Shown: positions 50,324 to 62,383 of the stretch, piece after piece | Position numbering within the stretch: position 1 is the first letter of the stretch | How the letters are laid out: each line of letters begins with the position of its first letter | Assembly: GCA_006386115.1 (NCBI GenBank) | Contig: VFIW01000008.1 | Location: 868,001 to 932,000, forward strand | DNA length: 64,000 nt | Source of the DNA: Globisporangium splendens | Taxonomy: Eukaryota; Oomycota; Peronosporomycetes; Pythiales; Pythiaceae | Direction of reading: 5' to 3' | Notes under the pieces: generated by a model | Database searches by the model: none | The model's input: the letters and a program-made list of their open reading frames with translations, nothing else | What the model was told of the DNA's origin: nothing | Program-made: the position numbers and the translations under genes

Positions 50324-53300
50324 AGGCACCCATGGTGCCTCAACTCGCACTGTACTTGGTGGCAGTTCAGTGCGAGCAGGGGGAGATGGCTCAACTGTCT
50401 CTCCGGCGGAAGTACAGCGTGGAATACAAGGCATATCAACGTATTCCGGCAATGGACTACCGTTGCGACCATATCAACCCACAACCCAAGCTCGTCGTGA
50501 CAACCACCGACCCAGAAGGCGCAGTGCGACAGTCAATGCTCGCCATGAGCTAACTGTTGGATTCCACACACAGAATGTGATGGGGTTCTCCAAATCCGAC
50601 GCCAATCTGAACGCGTGGTTTTCACATTTTCGACAGACTGATGACTCGGGATCATTGGACATTGTCTTTCTCCAAGAAACGCACGTCCTGGAGACCGAAG
50701 TGGCATCAATGCAATCCAGATTTCGTCGAAGTTGGGGTTTTCAGGAACCATCAGAAGAGTCGGATCCCAGACTCTCTCTCTGGTCAGCTTCCACCGAGCG
50801 CAAAGGAGGAGTGGCGATCTTGTTGAATCCCTATTCGTGCATACCTACACTGGCTCCATATAAGCAGGATCAGTGGAATGCGCACTGGATGGCAGCTACG
50901 GTGACGTTGCGTGGTGAAACGGTGTTACTTCTCAACATCTACGCTCCTTCTACCGTATTTGCAAGGGAAGCTTTCTACAGAGCACTATCAGGTCTCCTCT
51001 CGTCACATGATGGACCCATTCTGTGCGGTGGAGACTTTAATTGCACTCTCAACCAGACGGCAGACAGGTCTCACAACAACCACAACAAAGTGCACGATTC
51101 CAGGGAATTGAAGAAACTGCTCCAGAAATTGAATCTTGTTGATACCCTCGAGGATGATGCTCTTCGCGCCACGGACACACGAGACGTCAAAGCATTCCAT
51201 CGACAGCATCACACCTACTACTATACACTGCCTTCAGGTGACAGTGCCAGCAGTAGGCTCGACCGATGGTACTGCAGCAATGACCATCTCGACTGGGTTC
51301 GCAGCGTCTACCAAAGCGTAGCTGGTCCATTCTCCGATCACAATGGAGTCACGATCCGGGTAGCTGCTCCTGACAAGGTGATCCAAAGCAAGAAACCTCG
51401 AGTTGTCTATCCACTTCCGAGGAGTGCAGCGGCGCATGCGGCGAGTATTGGAAAAGATTTCTTCGAAAAAGCTCATGATCAACTTGATGAATTACGTGGA
51501 CGTTACTCTTCGCCTCGTGATTATGCTCTGGCCACAGCAAATTGGTGGGATGAAGCCAAGATCGCGCTCAGGATCGGGTACCTTGAAGCTAAAAAATCGT
51601 ACTTCGCCAGATTGAATCAAGGATACAAGAAGAAAATCCAGAGGTTGCAACGACGCCTCTCAGAATCAGAAGCGCAGATGCTCGATCACTCTGGTGGAGC
51701 GGTGGGTGATCAAAACGTGGAGTTGTCGCAAGAGTTTCTTACCACCGCCACGAGTATCCGTCGTGCCATTGCAGAATGCAAATCGAAGTGGCAGGCTTCA
51801 AAACGGGACCGCATTTTTCGGGAGCACATGCATCATGAACGAAAAACGAGCAAATCCTTCTACAAGCGTATCTCGACCAAGTTCCTTGACAACACTATCT
51901 TCACACTCGGTGGCACAGCGACTTACGGACCCATGCGTTCACGAGAACTTGCTGACGACATGGGAGAAGGATGGAAATCAATCATGCAACAGGCGCCCAC
52001 TCTGCAAACTGACATCGATCAAATCCTTGATCCAGGAACAGCTATTCCTCCGTCGGACAGATTAGGCTTCCTGCTCAAACCGATCAATTCGAGTGAAATT
52101 AAACAGGCTGTGAAGAAATGCAAGAGAGGCAAAGCTCACGGTCCTGACGAACTCGGCAATGACTGGTACAGAGACCACTGTGACGAGATTACCGGTCTAT
52201 TCGAGCGACTTTTCAACTTGTGGATACCCGAATGCGTTCTACCAAGTTCGTTCAGTGAAGCACATATTCACTGCATAAAAAAGTCCGTCTCTGCTGCATC
52301 GCCGCTGGACTACAGGCCAATCGCACTCCTCAACTCTGATTACAAAATATTCACACGGATATTTGCAACCAGATTACGAACTGTGCTCCCTTGGCTTATC
52401 CATCACATGCAAGCTGGTTTCGTTCCAGGGCGAGCAATCCCGACTACGATCGATGTGTTATTGGCTGCACAACAGCGGCCACGAGCGACCCCGCCATGTC
52501 CAGAGCGATCGCGTTGCTCCTTGATTTTGCTAAAGCCTATGATTCACTCGATCGCAGCTTTCTGGCACAAGCGCTCCAGCATCTTGGGTTCCCATTGAAG
52601 TTCGTACACTTAGTGAAGGTGTTACACTCTCAAACCACGTACAAGTTCATTGTCAACGGTTTCCTGTCGAGAAAGTACAACGTAACATCCGGAATTCGTC
52701 AAGGATGTCCGCTGGCCCCTCTTCTCTTCATCTTGGCGTTAGAGGTTCTTTATCGGAAAATCGAAGCGAGTGACGAAATACACGGCGTTGAACTCCAGGC
52801 AGCAGGATGCGCAACTGAAGTCAGACTTGGAGGATACGCAGACGACACGACCATTTATCTTAGCGATCCCAAGGATATTAACGCCGTTTTTGCAATCCTG
52901 GACAAATATGGAGCAGCTTCTGGGCTTCGAGTCAATCGGCACAAATCTGCAGTATTACCGCTGAACAAGGAATACAGCTCCACCGAAGAGTCAGTCAGTG
53001 ACATTCATGTGCTACAACGTGAGGAACATTGCCGCTACCTCGGCATCCAAGTCGGACAAACGCCTTCGAATGCAAGTAACTGGTCCAAGTGCATCCAAGC
53101 CTTACGTGTCAGACTTCGACTTGCGCGTCTCAAAACTCACTCTGTCGCCCAACGCGCAGCAATTGCCAGTGCCGTCATCATACCCAAAGTGCTTTATGTG
53201 GCCAGGCACTCCTGGCCATCTACGGCTATTGTCAATCAGCTACACGACCTAGTGAAACAATTTGTCTGGGGCTCAAGGAATGGTAAGCCTGCGAAACCGT

Positions 53301-54809
53301 GGATGAAGGAAGAACAAGCTGAACTCAAAAAATGAATGGAGGCTTGTCAGTACCCAACATCAGAACTGAGCTGATGACGATGAGTGCCGCAGCAGTCTCC
53401 AAATGGGCAATCACTACCTCTCACATCGATCAGGTCATCGGGGAAATCTTGCTGCACAACACAAGGGCTTCTTCGACGTACATCACGCCGCTAGATGCAA
53501 TTCCAAGGCGGCCACTCCAGCTTCGTGATAACATGTGGACAACTGGCGCAGCATTATGTGCGTCGCTCCATTCTCGACCCTATGAGCCCAGAGAACGTGA
53601 TAATGTACGTTGGTGTTACGAGCACTTCAAGTCGACAATTGTGCAGACTCAATGGGACGGCGATGTGTTCCAGATCGACCTCAGCTCTAAAATGTCTGAC
53701 AGGCTTCCAGGTATCATCGCTGAAGGACGAAAGCTACGCGGGACATTCTGTGCAGAATGGCTGCCATACATGACCTCGACTGCAGATGGGTGGCTTCTTG
53801 ATTCCAACGGCTCCCCTTACAAGCTTGCTCACACATCATTATCAGTTGGAACAGCACAACTGGGCGACATACTTCGATGGGAGTGGATAAGACCAGGAGT
53901 GCTTAACTTCATCCCGACATGTGGAATCTCCGGATTCTCCCGGCCGTCTATTCGAGCGCTCGAGCGGTTATGCGCTACGTTGGTATCCAACTTCCCACAG
54001 CTTCTGTATCGACCACAGCAAACAAATGTGCTTCGGCTGTACAACGGACAACGTCATTATAACCACGAATGGCATCTGCACACCAGCGAAGCAACTCTGA
54101 CCCACGTCGACACGACCCTAGCCAAAGCTACGCATACAGTTCACTCCGCAACGGACTGTGACATCATGGCAACAAGAGACTTGAACGGGCAGAAGGTGTC
54201 GTTCCATGCACATCCACGTTTCACAAGAATCGTGCAACTATGGGGTGGCAGCGGACGATACAATACGACCAGATCTTTCTATCGGCAACAAGTTGCAGCA
54301 ACGAGGACACAAATTGGCAAAGATACTCGAGATGCAGCAGTCAATAAAGCTGTCCAAACAGCAGGATCTCTGTGGCCAGGACTACAATTAATCCAGTGGA
54401 GCGAATTACACAACATCCCAGGGATTACTGCTTATACAGCCCAGACTCTTCTCCGGCTGAAAGCCAACCGACTCTCCATGTGGAACTATGAGAAAGCTGA
54501 TCTGTCCTGCTCGAATCCCGAATGCTCTCAAGTTGTCCAATCTTCTGTTCAACATCTATTCTGGGAGTGTCCGAAAGCCAAACTGGTGTGGAACTACTTT
54601 TATGCGCTATGGGCGAAGATCGGAATCACTCCCGGTCACGACCCCGCAATCTGGATCTTCAGTCTGGATCTACCAGATACTCCAAGGCATGCATGGACCA
54701 CGATCAAGAGACGCATTATCGGACACAAGTTCTCCAATGAACATCTCCAAGATCATCTCTATCCCGTCGCACACATGCTGTGGCGATATATGAGCGCGTC
54801 GCTCATACA
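50238..54809 (+). pseudogene. LINE copy C ORF2 (endonuclease-RT), frameshifted, lacks RNase H
   Basis: Opens at ATG 50238 or 50286, overlapping ORF1. The APE endonuclease is complete: VGFHTQNVMGF, IVFLQETH (metal-binding Glu), LLLNIYAP, GGDFNC, and FSDHNGV near the end. RT follows with PLDYRPIALLNSDYK, then a frame break near 52477: copy A reads CAACAGCTGGCC, C reads CAACAGCGGCC (one base lost). The next frame holds LDFAKAYDSLDRSFL, GCPLAPLLF and YADDTTIYL. An A6 run before 53332 gives TGA overlapping ATG. The third frame carries the zinc-knuckle region (CSNPECS...LFWEC) and ends at the junction with D. Confidence 0.85.
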
Positions 54810-57800
54810 TTTTATTTTATAAGGTGAGGTATATTTAGGTTCATCTTCGTGACCTACAATATCCATTCTCCTACCTATTCTTCATTGCGAATTTCATACA
54901 GGAGTGTAAATGTGTCTACAGCGCGGATTGCAATAGATCACTTCTGAATGCTAAATAATCTTTGACCAGGATGGCATGTTCTCTTGGTCCTATGTGAGGC
55001 TGCCTTGTGTTGTCCAATGACCTTGGGTCTTCCGAACTTCGCATAAGCCAATGCATGACGTCGTTGTCAAGATCCTGGGTGAGATTGTTGAAAGCAGCTC
55101 TTTGAGTTGGGAAGTGAACCTGCGTTGAGGTTCTGGTGTCCATGGCTAGGTTGGCGGCTGAGTCCGCCATCTTGTTGAAGGCACGGTAGTGATGGTACCA
55201 TCCTCGGATGTCGATGCAATCCGCGAGTCGTCGACTTGTCTGGTATAAACGTGCCAATCGGTGCTGTCGAGGGGACCGATGCATTCGCTGTTGGGAGATA
55301 ATGAGTGCACTGTCTCCAATCACGTACAACGGTTCGAAGTGACTGCGTTGGGCTTCTCGGAGTCCGTGTATGAGACCCCAGTACTCGGCAAAGTTGTTGG
55401 TCGTGTCCTTCCTGCTATACGCCATGCTCGCGGCCCAGATTAAACTGGCTGTGTGCGAGTCCTTATGGACACGCACGATAATGGATCCAGTCCCTCCTGG
55501 TCCTGGATTGCCGCGTGATCCACCATCGAAAAACAACAGGTAAACGCCGCGAGTTTCACTTGGAGTCAAGGGAATGGCGTCGGTTTGGCTGAGAAAGCAG
55601 TCGACATATGCCTTGAGAACTGCTGCAACCGTGTGACCGTCCGAGTCTCCAGCTTGCGCTTCAGCGAGTCGTGTGAGGTTTCGCATTCCTGCCTCTAATC
55701 TGGTCATCATGATCGCCATCTCAGCAGTCGATTCGATTGGATCCGAACCCATGCGTCGCAGATGCGCACACCAAATGGTCTGTATGAGCGACGCGCTCAT
55801 ATATCGCCACAGCATGTGTGCGACGGGATAGAGATGATCTTGGAGATGTTCATTGGAGAACTTGAGTCCGATAATGTGTCTCTTGATCGTGGTCCATGCA
55901 TGCATTGGAGTATCTGGTAGATCCAGACTGAAGATCCAGATTGCGGGGTCGTGACCAGGAGTGATTCCGATCTTCGCCCATAAAAGTAGTTCCACACGAG
56001 TTTGGCTGTCGGACACTCCCCAGAATAGATGTTGAACAGAGGATTGGACAACTTGGGAGCATTCGGGATTCGAGCAGGATAGATCAGCTTTCTCATAGTT
56101 CCACATGGAGAGTCGGTTGGCTTTCAGTCGGAGAAGAGTCTGAGCCGTATAAACTGTAATCCCTGGGATGTTGTGTAATTCGCTCCATTGGATTAATTGC
56201 AGTCCTGGCCACAGAGATCCTGCTGTTTGGACAGCTTTGTTGACTGCTGCATCTCGAGTATCTTTGCCAATTTGTGTCCTCGTTGCTACAACTTGTTGCC
56301 GATAGAAAGATCTGGTCGTATTGTATCGTCCGTTGCCACCCCATAGTTGCACGATTCTTGTGAAACGTGGATGTGCATGGAACGGCACCTTCTGTCTGTT
56401 CAAGTCTCTTGTTGCCATGATGTCACAGTCCATTGCGGAGTGAACTGTATGCGTAGCTTTGACTAGGGTCGTGTCGACGTGGGTCAGAGTTGCTTCACTG
56501 GTGTGCAGATGCCATTCATGGTTATAATGACGTTGTCCGTTGTACAGCCGAAGCACATTTGTTTGCTGTGGTCGATACAGAAGCTGTGGGAAGTTGGATA
56601 CCAACGTAGCACATAACCGCTCTAGCGCTCGAATAGACGGCCGGGAGAATCCGGAGATTCCACATGTTGGGATGAAGTTAAGCACTCCTGGTCTTATCCA
56701 CTCCCATCGAAGTATGTCACCCAGTTGTGCTGTTCCAACTGATAATGATGTGTGAGCAAGCTTGTAAGGGGAGCCGTTGGAATCAAGAAGCCACCCATCT
56801 GCAGTCGAGGTCATGTATGGCAGCCATTCTGCACAGAATGTCCCGCGTAGCTTTCGTCCTTCAGCGATGATACCTGGAAGCCTGTCAGACATTTTAGAGC
56901 TGAGGTCGATCTGGAACACATCACCATCCCATTGAGTCTGCACAATTGTCGACTTGAAGTGCTCGTAACACCAACGTACATTATCACTTTCTCTGGGCTC
57001 ATAGGGTCGAGAATGGAGCGACGCACATAATGCTGCGCCAGTTGTCCACATGTTATCACGAAGCTGGAGTGGCCGCCTTGGAATTGCATCGAGCGGCGTG
57101 ATGTACGTCGAGGAAGCCCTTGTGTTGTGCAGCAAGATTTCCCCGATGACCTGATCGATGTGAGAGGTAGTGATTGCCCATTTGGAGACTGCTGTGGCAC
57201 TCATCGTCATCAGCTCAGTTCTGATGTTGGGTACTGACAAGCCTCCATTCATTTTTTTGAGTTCAGCTTGTTCTTCCTTCATCCACGGTTTCGCAGGCTT
57301 ACCATTCCTTGAGCCCCAGACAAATTGTTTCACTAGGTCGTGTAGCTGATTGACAATAGCCGTAGAGGCCAGGAGTGCCTGGCCACGTAAAGCACTTTGG
57401 GTATGATGACGGCACTGGCAATTGCTGCGCGTTGGGCGACAGAGTGAGTTTTGAGACGCGCAAGTCGAAGTCTGACACGTAAGGCTTGGATGCACTTGGA
57501 CCAGTTACTTGCATTCGAAGGCGTTTGTCCGACTTGGATGCCGAGGTAGCGGCAATGTTCCTCACGTTGTAGCACATGAATGTCACTGACTGACTCTTCG
57601 GTGGAGCTATATTCCTTGTTCAGCGGTAATACTGCAGATTTGTGCCGATTGACTCGAAGCCCAGAAGCTGCTCCATATTTGTCCAGGATTGCAAACACGG
57701 CACTAATATCCTTGGGATCGCTAAGATAAATGGTCGTGTCGTCTGCGTATCCTCCAATTCTGACCTCAGTTGCGCATCCTGCTGCCTGGAGTTCAACGCC

Positions 57801-58013
57801 GTGTATTTCGTCACTCGCTTCGATTTTCCGATAAAGAACCTCTAACGCCAAGATGAAGAGAAGAGGGGCCAGCGGACATCCTTGACGAATTCCGGATGTT
57901 ACGCTGTACTTTCTCGACAGGAAACCGTTGACAATGAACTTGTACGTGGTTTGAGAGTGTAACACCTTCACTAAGCGTACGAACTTCAATGGGAATCCAA
58001 GATGCTGGAGCGC
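54810..58013 (-). mobile_element. LINE copy D (5'-truncated in RT)
   Basis: Minus-strand copy with a complete 3' end: RNase H, 3' UTR, then a tail CCTTATAAAATAAAA that abuts copy C at 54809/54810. It is truncated 5' in RT at 58013, after GATGCTGGAGCGC, where sequence shared with A stops. The tail differs from that of A (TATAAAATAAAA versus TATAAAGATAAA). Confidence 0.85.
54916..57989 (-). pseudogene. LINE copy D ORF2 (RT C-terminal part, zinc knuckle, RNase H)
   Basis: A 859-codon continuous frame (54916-57495) overlapping an upstream frame (57333-57989). The break at about 57366 is one base lost (CGTAGAGGCC versus CGTAGATGGCC in A). The upstream frame holds GCPLAPLLFI and YADDTTIYL. Unlike A and C, D keeps A7 before MNGGLSVPN, so the frame reads through where they stop. 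In the knuckle region HLFWEC is changed to HLFWGV by compensating indels with loss of the Cys. RNase H (FFDGGSRGNPGPGG, NNFAEYWG, GDSALI) is intact in frame. Confidence 0.85.
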
Positions 58014-58302
58014 CTTCGTTCACTCTGCATCAGCTCCAGCTCGTGAACGATTGCCTTTTGCACCCCAGTCCGCACCAAGTCAGGACACGAGGTTCGTATC
58101 GGGTACCTGCACTTGCTCACCTTCCTTGATCTCTGCGGTTGACTCGTCCATTACATATGCAGCACCACTGCTTGGTGATCCGAGTAGCGCTTGGGTAGCT
58201 CTATGGCCTCCCATTGCACGGCGCTGCCCAGATTTCCAGTGCAGGTCCCATGTTTGCACACAAAAGACTCAGGAACAACGCTTCCAACTGAAGCTGGTCT
58301 TG

Positions 58303-59050
58303 CTAGACAGACTCATAGTCGTCGAAAACCCCATCGTGCGCGCTTGATGGGGAGATGCGCGTTGCTCGGTTCGACGAGACACTCTCACCGTTACTCGCGG
58401 TGATGAGAAAGCTGCTACACCACGCGTCAACGTTGTCGCTTACGCTCGCCTTAGCGGAAGTACGTTTCTCTCCATTCCAGCTTTTCAGAGATGCGCGTCG
58501 GCTCGACGAAAGGTGTCCATGGTTCATCTCCGTTGTGTGCTGGCAGACACGAAACGCGTAGGTAAGAGCTGGAGAACTGGTGTTGTACGTGTATTGCGCT
58601 GTCTTGGTGCAGTGCTTCTCTTGGTAACTTTCGCTGCTGTCGTATTTGTAGTCCCAGCTGGCCGTAGTTGAAGTGCTGCCTCCAAACATATTGGCCACTT
58701 TCGCAGTCGACTCTTCTTCCACACACACCTGCGCGACGCGAGCATTGCAACAGTACGCATCGAATGCTGGCTTGACGACGACGCCACGGCTGCTCGTCCT
58801 TTGGCCACGCACATGCAAGCTTTGCTTTGCAAGCACGAACGTGACGACGAACACAACCATGAACATAGAGACAGCTCCAAGGATGAGTCTCCGATTTGGG
58901 AGCAGTCCGCCACACACCGCGACGACAATGGGAGACCATCTAATGACACCCCACGAGACAAAGTAGACGATAACTTCGTTGTACAGTGACAGGATAAACG
59001 GCAGCGGAAACACCGCGAATCGATAGTCCTCGGTGATATTCGCCGAAAGA
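58303..59050 (-). pseudogene. tetraspan-like membrane protein family, copy 2 (incomplete N-terminus)
   Basis: The frame 58303-59050 has two TM regions (FPLPFILSLYNEVIVYFVSW; LILGAVSMFMVVFVVTFVLA), then the family motif FDAYCCNARVAQVC, KVANMFGG, YAFRVCQH and DNVDAWCSSF. It ends in a Ser-rich hydrophilic tail without a last TM. No ATG lies between the upstream in-frame TGA and the TMs, so either an upstream exon exists (a small frame MTIPFVVQVQVVVRLRITIF at 59240-59320 ends at a GTAAGC donor) or the gene is broken. Call it damaged with reserve. It lies 289 bp from the LINE D boundary. Confidence 0.5.
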
Positions 59051-59423
59051 ATTCAAGTTACGAGCCAAAAGCGCGACACTGTGGTGCCAATGATAGCACA
59101 TGTAAGCAGAAAAATTGCGAGAATTTCTCCGACTTGGCGTCTTCCGCTGGCCATCGCGATGGTAGCTGAACCACAGGTTCGTGTTTTGTCTTGGTAGCTC
59201 TACACAACTAATTGGAGACTGAACGAAAGAACCAACGAGCTTACCGTGGATGGTCCTGTTGAAAATCGTGATCCTGAGCCGTACTACAACCTGAACCTGG
59301 ACCACAAACGGAATGGTCAAAAAAATTTACTAGGCTGATGAAATTCTCACACTTGGGTCCGTTCGCATCATCTATTTTTTGTTACACGACGAGAAGATAG
59401 GGAGGAAGGAAATGCATGCATAC
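59051..59423. other. intergenic or intron region between copy 2 and the ankyrin gene
   Basis: 373 bp. Contains the candidate 5' exon of copy 2 (minus 59240-59320, ATG at 59320, donor CACG|GTAAGC at about 59242). No acceptor could be chosen. Nothing else is supported. Confidence 0.3.
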
Positions 59424-60702
59424 CTATGAAAGCCCTCCACCAGGGCTACAGAGACGCGCGGTCTGAGGTCGCTGGTCCAGTCCACCGTACGGCAGCCGCA
59501 CGCTCTTGCGCTTGACACTCGGAGCAACGAATCGGCTACTGTCACCATGGCCGCAGCTCGATGGTCTTCGATTTCTGGTGCTAGAAGAGAAATCCAAATG
59601 GAAGCCCCCATTGCCGCGCAGACTCATTGGTGGCACAGTCCCCATGCCCATGGTCGCGTTCAAGAGCAGTTCCCATCGAGACACACCTAGTTTCCGCCAC
59701 AATGTCGGGTTGTCGGCCGCGCGGTGCCATCGATACGCGGCCTGGGACGCGAGACAATGACTCTTGAGATCCAGAAACATCAGCACGTGCTCGCGTAGTT
59801 ACCGTGTAAGGAGCGTCTCGCTATTTGGTCTGCCGTCGTCATTCCAATGTGACGGTGCGGAGTGAATCGCTCGTCCCAGCGAGTAGAGGCACTGCGCGTC
59901 TTCGTTGCCGACTGCAAACTCCATCAGTGTTTTCTCGTTCGTGGCTTCGTCTTGGGCAGTATCCCCGAATCGGTTCTGTAGACCCAGGTCGCATTCGCGG
60001 CGAATTAGGAGCCGCACGACGCGATGGTGGTGGTTCCTAGCGGCATAAAAGAGCGGGGTCTCGTTATCCTCGTTGCGTGCATTCACGTTTGCGCCGCGAT
60101 CGAGCAAACGCTCGGCGACTGCAGTGTGGCCACTGAAGGCAGCAAGGTGCAACGGGGTCTCCAAGGCATCGTTGCGGGTGTCGATAGTCCAGCCAAAGTC
60201 GAGCAAGAGCTGGATGACCTCCAAGTGACCTCGCGTCGCAGCATAATGAAGTGGAGTATAGCCACTCTACATATAAAAACAGAATAATGGGTTAGAGAAT
60301 GTGGTCGAAAGAGACATCGAGAACGTCAAATAGAGATCCCACCATTCCTTTGCACCGTTCTTTGTCAATTCCTTGGTGCAGCAGCAGGTATGTGGCGTGT
60401 TTCTTGCCTTTTTCGCTCGCGATCAGGAGTTCGTGGCTCAGTTTGGCGTCTGCTGAGCGCAGCACCTTCGTCAGCTGCAGCGTCGTCGTGTCTTCGACCT
60501 TGTGCATGGCCGTGCTTGCGTGTTTTGCCTTTGAATGTAGCATAGCAGGATTGGCTTCTGTATTTTCGTCGTCGTCACCACCATTATGCTGTTGTGCTGC
60601 TTGTTTTACACGGATGCGGGAGCTTCCTGGTTTGGCCATTTTACTGGCGCGTGCAGCTTTCCCACAGGATGTTGCTGGCCGCTGCGTCGTGTCGACAGTC
60701 AT
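59424..60702 (-). pseudogene. ankyrin-F-box protein gene with in-frame stop
   Basis: The N-terminal exon runs from the ATG at 60702 (MTVDTTQRPATSC) through a helix ELLIASEKGKKHATYLLLHQ. An intron follows (acceptor TATGTAG near 60268; donor either AACG|GTGCAA or AATG|GTGGGA near 60340). The main exon has ankyrin repeats: GYTPLHYAATRGHLEVIQLL, TPLHLAAFSGHTAVAERLL, TPLFYAARNHHHRVVRLLI and a weaker fourth. After ETLLTR there is a TAA (59799-59801); the same frame continues with an F-box-like segment, LREHVLMFLDLKSHCLASQA and NPTLWRKLGVS, to 59424. F-box proteins recruit substrates to SCF ligases; the stop separates the substrate-binding repeats from the F-box. Confidence 0.6.
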
Positions 60703-60960
60703 CACGCTTGAGCAGGAACCGCACCTGCGACTTGAATACCTGTCCGCGCTTGATGATATTGAAGCGGTGCTGGAGTGCTTGAGCTGAATGGAGAATCAGA
60801 TAGAGCACGAAGCTCGTGTCTGTACGACACTCGTGCGCTTACAAACTCCTGTAAATACCGACCAGATCGATTTCATCTCCTCAAAAATCACCAAGGTCCA
60901 TTTAAAAATACATCAATCGATGAAGACGCATTCATGGCGATTGCCCTTATTCACAAACAC

Positions 60961-61954
60961 CTATGACGTAGCAAGCTCCTGTGTTTGGTCGCTTGTATCG
61001 CTGTGGGGTCTTTCCCAACTGGTAGCGAGTGTGTACTTGATCTGGCTGATGTCACTTGGCGCAGGTACTTTGGCGAAGACTGCGACCTTCTTCCACACCC
61101 AGCTGGACAGGAGAGCCTCCAGACAGAAGATGCCCAGCATGATGCTATCGAATTCGAGGCGCGTTTGCCAAGCATTCACAAATTCCTCAAATCTGGCACC
61201 ATTGATGCTCGGTGGCGCCGCGAGTGAGCTCGACGGAGCCTCATTGATAGGCTCACTGACACGCACTCCCAGCATGATGAATTCTCCGCACCACTGATCC
61301 ACGGAGTCGCTTGTGTTGAGTCCCTTGAGGAAGCCCTGCGGAATCGATGGCTTCTCCTCGATGTTCTTGATAAACAGGTGCTGACAGCCGAGAAACGCAC
61401 TTGTCACCGCCGCGGCATCACTGGACGATTCATTACGTGTGCCGAATATCTGGATAAGCTTTGATAGCTGGGTTTCGTCGGTCGCATTCTCACACAACTC
61501 CAAGCCGCGAGCACTGCAGTAGTACTCGCTGAACGTCGCGTTCACCGCAGCATCACGCTTGCACTGGTCGGATGGATTCGTTCACACTCGCCCTCTTCAG
61601 TCCCCAGAGTACAGAGAAAACTAGAGCCATCGCGACCAGAGTGAACGCAACGACGTCGAGCAGCCGCGTCAAGGGCTTGCTTGGCAGCTTCCACGCAGAG
61701 ACGACCGCAGCGATCGGCAACGTGATCCCGAGGAGTCCCATGAGCTCCGAGAACGACACGTACACCCACTGGGTGCGCGGTACGTCGAACGGAGCGTGCC
61801 TCGGTGCGTTTACGTCGTTTGGGTCGTCGTGCAGCGAGAGCGTGATGCAATACCACGACGCAGACATCGCGACGAGGTTCAGCGCCACGAGCGTGAGCAG
61901 CACGGCGCCACCGGTGAGCGGCTCTGAGCGCGTGGAGGCAGCGGCGTGCGGCAT
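60961..61954 (-). pseudogene. tetraspan-like membrane protein family, copy 3 (one frameshift)
   Basis: The best-preserved copy. ATG 61954 opens MPHAAASTRSEP, then TM1 (GAVLLTLVALNLVAMSASWY), TM2 (SELMGLLGITLPIAAVVSAW) and TM3 (LLDVVAFTLVAMALVFSVLW). The frame stops at 61553, and the homologous loop resumes in the +1 frame: ATFSEYYCSARGLELCE, FLGCQHLFIKN, SVDQWCGEF, AAPPSINGARFEEF, then TM4 (SIMLGIFCLEALLSSWVW) and the stop at 60961. One extra base near 61550 explains the break; no GT-AG pair fits so tightly. Four TMs with the large Cys-containing loop between TM3 and TM4 are tetraspanin-like in layout. Expressed tail-to-head with the ankyrin gene on the same strand. Confidence 0.6.
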
Positions 61955-62383
61955 AACGACTGCCGATAACAGGAGAAATGGATGCGAGTGAATACTGGCA
62001 ATATGCAGTCACGTTGCGGTGGGCAAGCAAAGAAAAAGAGCTGACGATGATGGGGATGGCGCGTTGTTTATCGCACCATGTTGAGCAACGATTAAAGTGA
62101 TTGCCAAAAATCAAAACAACATAGTTTGAACAAAAGAGGGTACTTATTGTTAAATATATATATGAGTAAGATGGTAGCCCCCACTGAACCCATGGCTGTT
62201 TTCTGTACGAACACTTGAACCAAAGTGCTCTTTGTATGCTTTAGGGTGGTGGGATGATATGTATTCCTGTTGGAGTGAACTGGACGAGATATGCAGACCC
62301 TGGATAGGTTTTCTCTTGGCGGGTTTGTGTGCCTTACGCTGATGAAACTGGACAAGCGTCCACTGCAGCTCATGACTCCTACC
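61955..62383. other. intergenic, AT-rich
   Basis: 429 bp upstream of copy 3 and downstream of fragment 4. TTAAATATATATATGAG at 62149-62165 is a short TA repeat. No gene supported. Confidence 0.4.

Larger units (their letters stand above)
48825..54809 (+). mobile_element. LINE copy C (plus orientation, contains ORF1)
   Basis: The longest copy: most of ORF1, then ORF2 through the zinc-knuckle region. It stops just after WRYMSASLI, before RNase H, where the 3' tail of copy D (minus) begins at 54810. The B fragment restarts later in RNase H, leaving the codons between SASLI and LYQTSRR absent from both. In the minus-strand view the order inverted-5'-part, 3'-part, tail matches twin-primed 5' inversion with a deletion at the internal junction. 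Confidence 0.85.
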
